64,000 nt of DNA from Nymphaea colorata (Eukaryota; Streptophyta; Magnoliopsida; Nymphaeales; Nymphaeaceae), in the NCBI RefSeq assembly GCF_008831285.2, contig NC_045149.1:20537035-20601034 (forward strand), written 5' to 3'. The notes beneath the pieces were generated by a model. It did not search any database. It worked only from the letters and a program-made list of their open reading frames with translations, and was not told where the DNA came from. Position numbers and translations under genes: made by a program. Positions 23,963 through 36,799 of this stretch are shown in pieces. How positions within the stretch are numbered: position 1 is the first letter of the stretch; every line of letters starts with the position of its first letter.

Positions 23963-26900
23963 CTAAAAATCTTCAATTAGAATCAATCCATCTCCACTCT
24001 GGTTAAAAGAAAAACTCAACTTCCTTTTACTGCGCAGGCAAATACGCTTGGCCTCATGCGGGCTGCCACCAAGTGCTTGTACTGCAAAAGAATCGTGAGC
24101 CTGTGGAGTTTTGCTCGCATTTCATGTGACACCTGTCGTCCAGTTGCTATCAGAGCCTCGAAGGACGACTTTTGTGGTGACCATCATCAAGGAAGAAGGC
24201 GATAGATGGAGATGCAGGGAAGGAGACCCCACGGACAGACAGAGAGACACTCTGCTAGATGGGGGCCATCCACGAAGGGCGGGTGGTAGCAGATGCCCCT
24301 CCCGTCCTTATCACAAGGACAGTGGCCCTGCAGAAAAACATTTTAATGTTGGGGAACATTGACCGTATCCCCAAAAGAAGAAGCCTCTGGATGTACCCAG
24401 AAGATGCCCGTGGCTGCTTCTTCCTGAAATGGGGTCGCCCGACCTGCAGAACCGTTCTTTCTTTCCATTGGGGGCACTTCGTTTTTCACCTTTCTGCAGC
24501 TTTCATGGCGAGTTTTGCAGTGAGCTTCTCGTGTTCTCTGAAAGGACAGCAGAAGACTCGTGATGACGATGATTTAATTGTTTTCATCTTTTGTTTTGAA
24601 GATTTAAATTTGACCCATTTCACGACCGGGTCCGATTCTGATTAGATTCAGCCGAGACTTCAGATTTTTCTGCTTTCAGAGACTGATCTTGATGACAAGA
24701 CGACGACAGACTCTGAAAAGTTGGGTCTTCTTCAGAGGCTCAATTTCGATCATTAGCTGGATTTGAGATTCGAATATATTGTTAATACGAGCTCCGCCTT
24801 TACTGACAACGATCGAATCAGCACCTCAAAGTAAAGCCTGCCGTTCTGGGAGATATGAAATTTTTATATCTTTATCTCATGTCCATCTTTAAAGTCGAGC
24901 AACTATTTTTTCCCATTCTCCCAAAAAGAAGAAAAGGACGTGTCCGCCATTTGATCAGCAGGCCTCACTTTTTAATTTGAAAGATTAGGAACAATATCTG
25001 GCAGCTGTTCAGAAAAGTAGGAGCAGCACCAAAATAACTCAGAAATACAAAAGACCAATTTATAAAATTATGGACAGAAGTGGAGCCTCCAAATGAAAAT
25101 TTATCGATAAATATGATACACTCATACTGGGCAAAATTAAACAGACAAAAAAACCTGATCCCCATATGTATATAATTAAATGGTGTTTTGATGGTTATTG
25201 AATTCAAGATGGATAGTTAAAAGGAAAGGTGATAGACTATTTTAATTTTTTCTTTTATTTTGTTCTCAATCATCCATATTCTCTACACAAACAACTCTAG
25301 TTAAATGGTTGTCTTAAATGGTAACTCTAGTTTTTAGTGTCATCCAGCCATCTAATCAAGATCTTTGATCCATCACAATAGATTAAAAATAAAAAAAATA
25401 TGAAAGATATTTTCATCATCTCAGTCAACATTTTTTTTTCTTATTTTTCTTTCAACCATTTAGATGATCCTGAGTATAGTCATAGTCATCATTCACTTAC
25501 AGCCATCTAATGTTTAGTTTAAAAAATTATTATATATATATATATAGAACAACAGACTTTCAACATCACATTTAAAATGGAAAAGAAAAGGCAGGTCACC
25601 TTCTCATATTTGCTTGACTTCTTGTTTGGCAGGTCTCTTTAAGATGCATTTGAAGTGACGTTTTTCCGGGCAAATTGACCAGCTGGGAGGATGAAGCATC
25701 GGAGCCAACTAGAGAGGCCCATCTCTAAGATGCGCGGTTCTTTGATAGTGGACCAGTTGGCAGGATCCAAGTTATCAAATCTAAGCCCCTTCATTTCTCT
25801 CCATATTGAATGAATTTAATGCAAGCAAGTCATGTTCTAATCTCCAAAGGATTGCAATATCATATATGACATTGTCCCGCATGGGATGAAACAATCTTTT
25901 TTTTTTTTTTTTTTTTGTAATGTTTAAATGGAAGTAAAATGAGAATTAGGACGATATGGACTATATACACATGCACTTATTAGTGATCAGCATCCCCTTA
26001 TATGAAGTAGTGCTACCAATATCGATAAAACTGTCGTTTTTCAATTGGAATTGATAAGTTTAAATTTGAAAAAAAAAAAACATAGAAATTATACATATAA
26101 GAATGACTAAACAATGATTTATGATGATAGTGATGCGTGTTGCTAATCAAATTTGAAAACTTATTTATTATATATCTTTAGTGTGTTGGACTACCTTAAT
26201 ATTAGTAATATGTATTCAATACTTCGGATCTAATTCAAAATTCAGCTGATATCTAAACTTACTTAGTTGGGTTTCATAACAAAATTGATCACATATCCAA
26301 TCACTAATCAGATGGTAATGGCATAGTCTCGTCTTTCTCGCAGATCTGATTTTGAAGGCATCCCTCATTAGTTTGTTGTACCTATACAATCACTTTCAAT
26401 TTTTAAGGTTGCATCCTTTGAGCAATTAAGCAGAAACCAACTTGATTGGATCTGAAACAAAAAAAAACTTTGAGTGAGTTGAAATTCTTGCCAGTATAGT
26501 GAGACAAATTCTATGTCAATTCTTTTGACCCATTTATATCCTTCATATGAGGCCATTTTTGTGTCATTTTATAAAAAAATGTTCACAAAGTTAGCCTCAG
26601 CCTAGTTTAGAAATCCCATGCAAAGGGATAGGGATCGATTTGTCAATTGCTCTCAGAGAAAAGACCCCTAACTAGAAGTAGACCGTAAAGAATAAAAATA
26701 TGAAATTACACAAAGTTGTACCTTGTCCTAATACCTAATAAATATACAGCCATGTGGCTTCAATTTGATGTGATATGAGCTTAGTATGCACAGCAATCAT
26801 GTTCTTTTCCATGGAGAGGACCTTCAACAGCTTACCGCATAAATGGGTTGGGAATTTATTCGTAGCATTTCCATATCTTTATGATCCTACTAAAGCAAAT

Positions 26901-28864
26901 GTACCATACATAAATGAATGTCATGTCATGTAACAGTATATCAGATGCTTGGCATATTTGCTTTGTACAAAATCAATGTTAATAGTACCGGTGCACATCG
27001 TACGTGTATCGGCCCCCCTCACCAAAACAAGTCAGATCGAAGAAAAGTATGGAAATCCGTGTTTGGGTCGCATCCAACTCTTCGAAATTTCGGGATATTT
27101 GGATTTGAGTTCATACCAGGATCCCATTTTTTTAAAGTTGAATTCAGATCCCTTAGCATTAGATCCAACAACATTTATATGTAGCCTGTTTGATCGGTCA
27201 TCGGATTCGACCTGGTTCAGATTCATTTACGAATCCACATACAAATCTGATGACAAATAGCAATCAGCGGACCCGAAGTTGTTTACCCGGTCTGATAAAC
27301 ACGGATTTTTGGATGGATCGGTAATTGAGTAAAGTCATCCCTTGTTCTGAACTCGAGAGTTTGTCCCTATGTCCCTACTAATTCGATATCAATTTCCCCA
27401 CATTCCATCTTAGTAACCATAAATTTAAGTGTGATGTGATATATCCATTCAAAACCATGACGTGACCTCCAATTTCTTCTAAGGCAACATTAATTGTTGG
27501 TGTGCCCACAAAAGTTCAGTCATCACTTCCATTCTCATGGAAGGATGTTATCCATCATGATTGCAAAAGTTAGATACACAAGCAAATTTAATGATATCTT
27601 ATTTTAACATCGCTTCAAAAGTTAAGCGTATAATAGTAAAATATATTACTCCCAAATCAATACTGGGACTTTGCCAAAATTAAAAATTTTAAGCGTGTAA
27701 TTGTAAAATATTCTGATATGGGTATTATGGGACTTTAGCATGATTGAATTAGAGAGGAAAAAAGGAGGTCACATCACTGAAATTGAGTAGTTGAAGTACC
27801 TTTTCCTCTAATGAATAAGCAGGTGCGTCCCAAGCTTCCTATAGTAGTCACAATACATCTCTTCTCCAGTGACAATGCCTATGAAATCTAGCACTAAAAT
27901 TGAGTAATGGGTTTCTTCCCCCACATGATCATGAACAAAATTTTACTTCTTATCATTTTCAAAATGTTTAGTTTGACCCTCGCATATATATATACTCGCA
28001 TATATATATATATATATAATTAGAATCTAAAATTTTATCACTAAAAACATTCAATGAATTAGTAGTAGCGTGATTTACGATAGTTTTAATGACAAACTTT
28101 TAAATTTTAACCATTAGTCAACTATCAAGTGCACGCAGACACACATAAACCAGAAAGAGAGAGAGAGAGAGGAATAGTTGATAGTTCGTAATCGATTAGG
28201 TCAGCGACAATAACTAGGCCACTCAAAATCGATTGTTGAAGCACTTTATATAAATATAATCTTAAGAATCTTTTGACGAGAATCAGTCATTTTGTGAGTT
28301 TAACATGCTTCTACAGCAATAAAAAAAAAATGACGGCTCTTAAGACTTCAATTTTTTAATAGTGTAAAAACCAATGGTTTCTTTAAAAACAACTTGAATT
28401 AAAACATATTCTATATTGAATTAGTATTTATAAACGCATCATAGTATTAATATGTTTTTTAAAATATTTTCTTTCAAAAATGTAAGAGGTCTAGTTAGTT
28501 TCTGTTTATATATATCCAAATCTTTTCTTCCTTGACTTATGCTTTGTTTTAAACATTTGATCATCTCCGGGCAATTCAAACAATTACGATCGCAAATAAC
28601 ACAACAATTTTGTAACGGCTGTTATTAAATAAAGAAGCCTTTCATTGTTTATTTTATAATCCTTCTGAATACAGACGAAATGACAAAGATCAAAAAAATA
28701 TAGTAAGAAGAACTAATGACAGAGAAGAATATTGTGTATGTCACGAAAGGCACACACGATTAAGATAACATCGAGACCATCCAGACCATCAACAGAAGCA
28801 GAAATTTTGAAGGGGAAGATGCCCATCCGCAGACTAATATCATCGCTCCTAACAGATGTAAGAA
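23963..28864. other. Gene-poor 4.9 kb, nothing recognised
   Basis: Frames are short and unremarkable. Present are poly-T (25891-25916), (TA)n at about 25529-25547 and 27985-28019, and (GA)n near 28156-28172. The last ~240 bp probably include the 3' UTR of the minus-strand PMEI-like gene. Confidence 0.45.
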
Positions 28865-29425
28865 CTATGGTTCAGCTATGAGTTTGAGGATGGCGAGTGT
28901 AAGACTCCCGATGTTCATCAGATTCTGGTTCTGCTTGGTCAAAGGGGAAGCTCCTCCATTTCCGTCTGTGAACCCCGTCTCGCACGTGTCTACGTTGGTC
29001 ATGGCGGCCGATATATCCACGTTGACGTCGTCGTACCGCTTAGCCCCCAAATTCTCGATGCCGGACTTGAACGAATCGATGCTGCTCGAGTACAACTCAT
29101 TGCAGTCTTTCAGGCACGCCTTGGTGTAAGGATCAGTCTTCTGCTTGAGCAGTTTGGAGATGTATGACAGCGTAGACGTTGCGTTCTTGACGCCCATTTC
29201 CATGGCAATAACGTCCAAGCCAGTGAGATTTGCATGGCTGCTCCTGTTGTCTGCCTGCAGCGTGGTCAAGCAGAAGCTGTAGTCAAGTGTTTGGTTGCAA
29301 GTCTTCTTTATGAACTCAATTCCCTCCTCACCATTAACATGCACCGAGGAAGCGGAAAAGAACGCCAAGAAAAATAAAATGCACATGATGGCAGGAGAAT
29401 AACTGACAGTGGACATGTTTGGCAT
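28865..29425 (-). CDS. Secreted PMEI-like protein (invertase/pectin methylesterase inhibitor family)
   Basis: A single-exon frame of 186 residues. Residues 1-32 are a signal peptide (hydrophobic core IMCILFFLAFFSASSV), so the product is secreted to the apoplast. The mature part is a PMEI four-helix domain. It has the N-terminal hairpin pair Cys43 and Cys52 (TCNQTLDYSFC), Cys108 and Cys148 at exactly the 56- and 40-residue spacings of the family's second disulfide, and helical LTLAIL near the end. An extra Cys104 (KACLKDC) lies one turn before Cys108. Sequons occur at NQT, NRS, NLT and NAT. The family blocks pectin methylesterases or acid invertases, and sequence alone does not say which. Met1 was chosen because it gives the full signal peptide; Met4 is possible. 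A TATA box and a ~345-nt repeated leader lie upstream. Confidence 0.92.
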   Translation of the reverse strand: MPNMSTVSYSPAIMCILFFLAFFSASSVHVNGEEGIEFIKKTCNQTLDYSFCLTTLQADNRSSHANLTGLDVIAMEMGVKNATSTLSYISKLLKQKTDPYTKACLKDCNELYSSSIDSFKSGIENLGAKRYDDVNVDISAAMTNVDTCETGFTDGNGGASPLTKQNQNLMNIGSLTLAILKLIAEP

Positions 29426-29464
29426 GTATATATCTGAAGGTCTGAACCAATGTCGACTATATTC

Positions 29465-29760
29465 CTATGTTGGCACTCAAAGTCTTTTAGCTGTAAACAG
29501 CTTAAAGAGGAAGAAGAAGGAGAAAGTATTGATAGCACTTGGCAGTTGGATTTCAGGCTATCTTCGCAGGTCTAAGACTTAAACGAGCAGAAGAAGAAGA
29601 AGGAGAAGACAATTGGTATGGTGAATGGTGATGTTGGTTTTTGGCAGATGGAATCCAGGCTACGTTTCTCTGTGTTCGCAGAACTAGGGCAAGAAGAATA
29701 AGAAGAAGAAGACAATGGACTTGGTTATGTTGGCGTTTGGCAGTTGGATTTGAGGCCAAA
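29465..29760 (-). repeat. Three ~100-bp tandem repeats in the PMEI-like leader
   Basis: Read on the minus strand, each unit starts with cctgaaatccaactgccaa or a close variant (cctcaaatccaactgccaa, cctggattccatctgccaa) and goes on to a cttcttcttct-rich tract. The boxes on the plus strand are at 29539-29557, 29641-29659 and 29737-29755, giving periods of 102 and 96 bp. The units are diverged and contain stops, so they are leader or promoter-proximal DNA rather than coding. Confidence 0.8.
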
Positions 29761-29798
29761 TTTAGTGGGAGATGACATAGCACGACGCATGAAGGGCG

Positions 29799-29807
29799 TA
29801 TTTATAA
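29799..29807 (-). promoter_or_regulatory. TATA box of the PMEI-like gene
   Basis: On the minus strand the sequence reads ttataaata within cgttataaatacgc. It would place transcription start near 29770 and give a ~345-nt leader containing the tandem repeats. A 17-codon upstream ORF (ATG at 29778) may fall at the very 5' end. Confidence 0.6.
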
Positions 29808-29809
29808 CG

Positions 29810-31656
29810 AGTGGCAAGAGAAGAAGAAACGAAATGGAACTCGGATGAGATCAGCTGCGTGTCTAATCGAAACTGACCTCCAATTAAACTGAGATAAGTT
29901 GTTTTTGTCCAGCGTGTTCCAGAGAGCATCGGCATGTGTGTATCGACGTGAATCCAAAATCAAGAACAGTGAACATTTTCTTAAGAGTATAATTCCCATG
30001 CATTTCTTTGTTTGGAATCTCTAAATTAAGACCGTTTCTACCATCTAGATCGCGAAGTGTGTGTTTTGAGCTTAATTTGAAAACCTTACTGATTGGTCAC
30101 ATTACATGAGAGGTCTACATTGCGTGTGCATGCATATTCAAATTCCTTGGATAGTCTACAACGTTGTTATATATATATAAATAATTTGGATAAAACCAAA
30201 CACAGGAATAAAAACCAAACCCTTTAATTTTGATTTTTAAAGTGTTTCTTTTTTTTTTCTTTTGGCAATCTAACCTTATTGATATGATCTTTAGAATGAG
30301 TTGATCCAAAACTTATACTAAGTTGATCATTTGTTAGACTTTAATGGTGTTTTTATAATAAGAAGAAATGAACAACCCCCATGGCATGATAATAAAAAAA
30401 ATCAAACATTTTTTATTAAAACAACTTGAAACAAAGCACGCTTTATATCAAAATAGTCTTTATAGATATATTAAGATGTTTAGATTGTATTTAAAATAGT
30501 TTTTGACAAAAAAATAAATGGGTTTGGTTTTTATCCCTGACTTAAATGTTTGGTGTTTACCAACTTCTATATATATATTTATTTACATTTATATGTTAGA
30601 TATAAGGAACAGTTTCATCACCTTTTTATCTTTATTTTTAGTTTCAATTATCGATTTAAAATAAAAATCAAATACTGAGATTGGTCTTTATCCTTCTAGC
30701 ATATATACATATAGTTTTGCCAATGTGATGCTTTGCTTTTAAAAGGAAAACATGATACGTATAAAACATGGCTTTTCCTAAATGAAGGTTCATATGAAAG
30801 TCTACTTAAGTTATCTGGTCAGGTCCGAAAGCGCACCTCGATTGTTAAACGATCACTTCTATGTGTCCTCGTTTTTTTTTTTTTTTTTTCCTTCCCTGTT
30901 TGTATTAGAAACTTTTTCTATTCTCAAAGATTTTGCCGTAGGGATCACTTCATCGACATCCTTAACAAACTCACACTTCTAAAAAGGAAAAAAAAATGGA
31001 TCTTTCTCAATAATGGCAATAACACTTTTGAACTAAGAGACCCGAGCGCAGTGATTTAATCAACAGCCATCAACCTACTGGTCGGCTCATAGTTGTACTT
31101 ACTTCATTGAATCGAACATTGTCTAGTTAGAACAAGTATATGCCAGCTTAGACCGTGTTTGATCCATTAAAATGCGCTTGATAACATTAACATTCTATCC
31201 TTGCACCACATGTTCTTGTAACACATGCTTTACAAGCAAATAAGATAGTTTGAAAAGCACCATCCATAAGCAACACTATATATTTTTTGGAAACAAGAAC
31301 ATGTTGTTGTTAGAATATGTGTTTTAAGAACAGCATATGCTCCAAGAACGCCTTGTTTTTCTTGCGAGACTCTCTTTCAAAAATCTTGACTTGTTTTAAA
31401 GCAACCAGACGTACAAATCAAAATAACTACCCAATACAACCGAACACCTCTTATCGATTTCTAAGTGAGCTTTCAAAATTACTTAGCAAAATAAAGAAAG
31501 GAAAATTCTAAAAATGCACGCAAATATTCCATTAAAGAATTCTTTGCTTCGTAGTCTTCTCCCGGTTTGATACGCTTATTCAAAAATAAGTGAAACGCTG
31601 CCGTGAGGGTGACTAGTATTCTTAGTCTTCCATCCAATTCTGTTGGTCATGAGCAT

Positions 31657-31691
<35 letters not shown>

Positions 31692-34600
31692 CTGGAATAT
31701 GCTACATACTTATATGCTAAACTGGTATATGCTAAACAGATAATAAGAAATAATCTCAACTATGATTTTTTTTAGATTGGTAGTTGACAAACAAAAAACA
31801 TGAACTAATACAAGACGACAAAAATGTTCTTCGTCATTTCTCTTAACAATCTATTTAAAAGGCTGAGATTGTTTCTTTAATTGTTTAACATCTACCCTTT
31901 TTTTCCCTTATATTATGTTTTTCTCTTTTTTATATATATATGTGTGTGTGCGCGCGCGCACGCACCGTTGTTTCTTACAACCACATAAAAGTGTATTCGT
32001 TGCAATTAGTCAGTGCGAAGAATCCATGACGTCATACTGAATGCATCCAAGAGATAACTTCCTCCAAAGGTTTACAACGTTGCGTACTCATTTATTTGAA
32101 TCAGAACAGTGGGAAAGGCTCTCCACCCACCTGCAACTCTTTCCCGTGGAGTAAATGGGGAAAGTAATAATGAAAAAGGAAGAGAAAAGGAAACTCCATT
32201 AACAGTATTCTGTTTCCCTTGCTTTCTCTGGTTTGGAAGAGAAAAGGAACAAAAAAGTACCAAAGCAAAGTTTCCTGTAGAAATTCACCGGGAATGATAA
32301 TGAAAACGACGGCGATGACGACGATACATAGCTTTGAAAAAGAAGAAGAAAAGTTTCGGTTGATGACCATGAGTTTTCCTTCTTGAAACTTGCTATGTAA
32401 ATGATGATGAAATTGAAAACGACTACTGATAAGATTAATTAGCTTCGATGATGATGGCGGCTGTATCTAGTGATGGTGGCGGTTCTTACACCATGTATTG
32501 GTCCTGGGGACTGCAGGAGAAGGAGAATTGACTTTGTTATATGATGATGATCGTGACCCAACATAAAGAAAAAACTGTGGTGGTGGTCGGTTTGTGTTAG
32601 CTACACCAATTGTCCAATTCTCACTGAATCAGAACTTGATTACGCCATTGTTGCTTGCAGCCATGGATTAAGATGAGGCAATTTTCAAGCACAGACGGAT
32701 GAATCCACTGTGGCGTGGTCTTTAATGGCGTGCACAGGTTGGTCTCTGCGAACATCGGAAGCTCATGTGTGGTCTGACGGATGACAGAAGCAAGCACGAG
32801 CCATACGGGAATCTGCAAGGAATGCACGAAACATTCAATTGCGGGCTCTTTTGATGGGTTTAATTCGTCTGCATGGGAAAAGAAAACACGGACTTCATTC
32901 ACCATTAATGCTGCCAATTTATTTTCAAAGAAGTTTTGAATTGCCAATTTAAGAATTGCCTGTTTATTATGTTTTAAACATCTCAATCATTTGATGGTAG
33001 ATCTCAGTTAACTTGCCCATAAGGAGAAAAACATGATCCAATCATGCTCATTCACTGATCAGGATGTAAACAGTTTCTAGTTGTATATAGTTAGAAGTGT
33101 GTTTTGATTTGGATCCATACTGCTTTTGTAAGATCTGATGTTTAGATGGAATCAGTTACATGGATTTAGATTCAATCATGGGGCTGCATACCAAATCTGA
33201 ATTCCATTAGTAATCAAATCCAAATTTTGGTGCCAAACCTGGCTAGATTGATTTGAAACCAGATGAGGAATCGGATATATCCACACATTTCCTTCCTTAT
33301 CTTGGGTTCCTATGAAAGTGACGGTTGTTGGGACTACGAAAAGCAGATGCAAACAAAACGGAGCTTTCATGGCATAAGACATACCTGAAGAATCGGTGGT
33401 TGATACACCTGCACGGTTTCTTCCCTCAAGTCATTAAGCTTAAGCTTCTGCACCGGGTCGGACCGCCACCGGGTATCCGGCCCCACTAGCAGAAAAAATA
33501 TCCGGTGGGCTCATAATTTACTAGGTCATCTTGGTGGGCCCTATAAATTCTTTTAATATTTATTTTATTAATTTATATATATATATAATATTTTATTACA
33601 AATAATTATATTTATATATTATTTTATATTAAAATATATTTTTTAATTTAATCTAATTGAACTCGGGTTTCAATGATCGGACTCAACCTAAGTTTCGGGT
33701 GTCGGGCATAGCATGGGCTTGGGTATCGGGTGTTGGGCCGGGTTGGCCCGATGCCCAAGCTTATCAGCCATCACCAAATGATGATACACAAACACAATGT
33801 GACAAGGCTTGAAAGGAAACCGTCTTACCTAAGGTGGTGAAATCTTCGGTGTGTCCCTCTCATCATGGGACACTCTATATTTATATGCGATCAAGTCCAT
33901 TTAATGATATGTTTTTGTATTGATGTAAGCTATGTCACATGGCTGCGGGTACGATACCGGTGCGGACATAGCAATTTTCAAATTTTTTGAAAATGCAGAT
34001 ACAATTAATTTTATATTCTCAAAAATGATAAAATAAAAAAAAAAAACTAAAACTAATAGTTCACTTTTACAAAACATGTACACAAAGCCTCCATTTACAC
34101 AAAAACACACACACAAATGTTCACAGATTACACACGAAGATGACTACAGAGCCCAAAAGTTTTGCAATCGGTATCCTTCTTACTTTCATTGCAAATCTCG
34201 GTTGGATTAAAACAAATGGCAGCAATGTGTTGAAGATGTTAAGCACAGCCATATACACTTTAAAGAGAACATCCCCAAATCGAAAAAAAAAAAAAAAACA
34301 AAAAAAAAAAAAAAAAAAACAAAAACAAATCAAGAACATGAAACCTTAGTTTTTAATATCGAAAAGAGAAAAAAAACATGTGACCTAACTGTCGCCGGTC
34401 GTCACCGTGGTTCGCCGGATGTCGTCGCCGTTGCCCGCCATAGCTGCCGATCTACTCTGCGTCCCCGGTGAAGTGGGAGAGGCTGAGAGCTCGTCGGTGA
34501 AGTGGGGAGAGGTAAGTGGGACATAATACCCGTTTGTTTTGTTGGGTTTGGATCTGGTCTGACTCAGACCCGATCCAAACGTATCCATGTCCAAATTCCC

Positions 34601-34996
34601 GTATCGGAGTATAAACACGGGTACGTGGGCCACATACAGGTATCCGTGTGTCCTAGGATGTAGGACTATTCTGATGGATGGGTCTAAATACAATACAGCC
34701 CCATAAAATGCTGAGCAATATTAGGAGGCTGAGGAGGAGTTGTTAAGGGTAAGGTTCATATCTGACCCAGCAGCTCATGAATATAGCCAACATTTCGAAG
34801 CTTGTATGTGCTTTTAGTCTATGTTCTCTAGTTATTACGATATATTTGTACAAGATTTATCATTTTGGACTTCTATGCATCAATAAATAGGTCTGACTTC
34901 TAAGAGAATAAAAAATGAGGTCTGCAAGTGATGAAGGGGGGAGAGTTCCACCGCCCGGTAGAGTGTCGAAGCACCCAGCCAACCTTTTGTCTCCCT
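29810..34996. other. Gene-poor 5.2 kb, nothing recognised
   Basis: Contains (TA)n at 31659-31690, an alternating purine-pyrimidine run at 31931-31965, poly-T at 30872-30889 and poly-A near 34284-34319. Two GC-rich patches lie at about 33450-33500 and 33690-33760 with gggtcgg/ggttggcccg words, probably decayed element ends. A minus-strand frame at 32621-32986 (121 codons) is not recognisable. Confidence 0.45.
31931..31965. repeat. Alternating TA-TG-CG run
   Basis: Thirty-five bases alternate strictly between pyrimidine and purine: TA repeats, then TG repeats, then CG repeats ending in cacgca. The centre includes the 12-bp palindrome tgcgcgcgcgca. Such DNA can adopt the Z conformation under supercoiling. 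Confidence 0.85.
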
Positions 34997-35152
34997 AAAG
35001 ACCGTTTGGCACCAATAACATATTGTTAATATTCAGTAAACCTGTGCAAAAATTTAACGCAAATCTATGAACTACGTTAAAAGGTTTCATGATTGGGGGA
35101 GATTCATAGAATTGAACAATAACAATTTGTTATTGGTACCAAACGACCTTTT
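34997..35152. mobile_element. MITE, ~156 bp
   Basis: The left end AAAGACCGTTTGGCACCAAT and the right end, complementing AAAGGTCGTTTGGTACCAAT, form a ~20-bp terminal inverted repeat with few mismatches that extends into aataaca. The target duplication could not be placed exactly (TTA/TAA-like). No coding sequence. Confidence 0.65.
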
Positions 35153-36688
35153 AAGATAGAATGCCTAAATAGTTGGGTCTGAATTTAACAAAGCCTGCAA
35201 GTTGAAGAAGATTAAGAGTTCAAATACATACTAGCTCCTTTAGTCAAAACCTGGCTTTTTCACAAAAAAAAAAAACTAAAATTTTACATAGTTTTGTAAA
35301 CTTATCTTTATATAATTTTACAGAGTTCATAGGCATGATTTATAACTGATCTGGTATAAGATACTTGTTAAAATTGATGGCTTTCATTCATGCTTGGTTG
35401 TGATCTTAAGTAACCAAAACAAATTCAATAGGGGACTAAGTTTATGGCATTGAAGTGCCTTAACCCACCCTTAAAGCGTGCGCATCAGTTTAGTGTGTAT
35501 GGAACTTCAGATTCCAATGTTGAACCAACTCTAGTACCACCTTTGTTCTCTCTCTTTTTCTCTCCCTCTCTTTGGTGGCGTTCAATTAAGGACACACCTA
35601 TATGGTCGACCCCCCACACTAGCTTGTGTGAATGGTATTTTGGCCATTAAAAAAAAAAATTTGACTTTTTAAAAAAATTAGACAGAAACTTATTGTTCCT
35701 GATTTCCTTTTTTGGCCTTGATAGGAAGGGGCTTTGCTTTTTACAAGCCAGGGACTTTCTGGTCATTTGTGAGCCGAACATGCACTATGACCCAACATAT
35801 AACCTGTTTCTTCCCCTCCACTTCCCACTATATTTCAGTTTCCAATGTTACACAAGCGTTTCTTTTTTCTTCATGTAGCAATTTCAACTATGTAAAAACA
35901 ATTTTTTTCTGCTGAACAAATTCAAAAGGAAACCGATACTTAAACCCTCTTGGCAACCATAAAAGCCCCTTGCATTTACCTCATCAGCTCCAAACAGTAA
36001 ATGGGTAATTGCTCATTTGAACTGATTCACGCACGACAGCCACAGCTCACTCTCGCCTGCCAAGCCTTTCTCAGATCTAGGCAGTACTGGTTTCATGCCT
36101 AAGAGACACTGGCTTATATAAGATGCTTTAGTTGCATTACTACCAATATTGTTGGGAGGAAAGATTTTAACAGCAAAATTACAGTGAATGTTCTTGGATT
36201 TGTGAATACAGTTTCAGCACTAGCCCGAACTGCAAATCTCTTTCAGATTGAGGATTGCCGGTGACTAAAGCCACAGATCTGATTCTCTTGATTTTCTTGG
36301 CATGTGTCTGATCTTTCTCTTTTGGTGGAGTACCAATGGTTTCAAAAGAATTTAGTGAATACGTCAAGGAAAACTGTTGAAATTGTGAGATGGTCATCCA
36401 GCTTTCTCAACTTGTCAAGAATTTTATTGTTGGACGCATCTGATTCATTTGATTTTCCAGTACTTCATCTTTGATGGTGCAGAATTTTCATTAAGATTCT
36501 GGGATGGACACAATGTCTACTGTAAATTTTCTTTCAGTCCGTTCCTGGAGATAGTCCCACATTTACGGCACTTGCACATCTTCCTCGCGTATTAAAAAGA
36601 GCCATTCTACCTGCTTTAAGGTTCGCCGACCTCGTCCCTTGCTTTCCCAGACCTACAAATGAAATGAACATTTTGCAAGTTTGCATTT
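35153..36688. other. Intergenic, nothing firmly recognised
   Basis: A minus-strand stretch at 36180-36460 has moderately long open frames in two registers but no continuous product and no family resemblance. No gene is claimed. Confidence 0.4.
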
Positions 36689-36799
36689 TTAAAGACAGTA
36701 AAAAGCTTTAGCTGGAATGGTTGTATTAAAGACAGTAAAAAGCTTTAGCTGGAATGGTTGTATTAAAGACAGTAAAAAGCTTTAGCTGGAATGCTTGTA
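36689..36799. repeat. 37-bp tandem repeat, three copies
   Basis: Units beginning aaagacagtaaaaagcttta start at 36691, 36728 and 36765. The first two are essentially identical and the third diverges at its end. Confidence 0.9.

Noticed and set aside
32621-32986. 121-codon minus-strand frame
   Set aside because: No recognised family, no promoter, and composition close to translated intergenic DNA.
36180-36720. Possible exons of a minus-strand gene (segments ending IQEHSL and others)
   Set aside because: Open segments are in different frames with stops between them and no consistent splice sites. No family match could be recalled.
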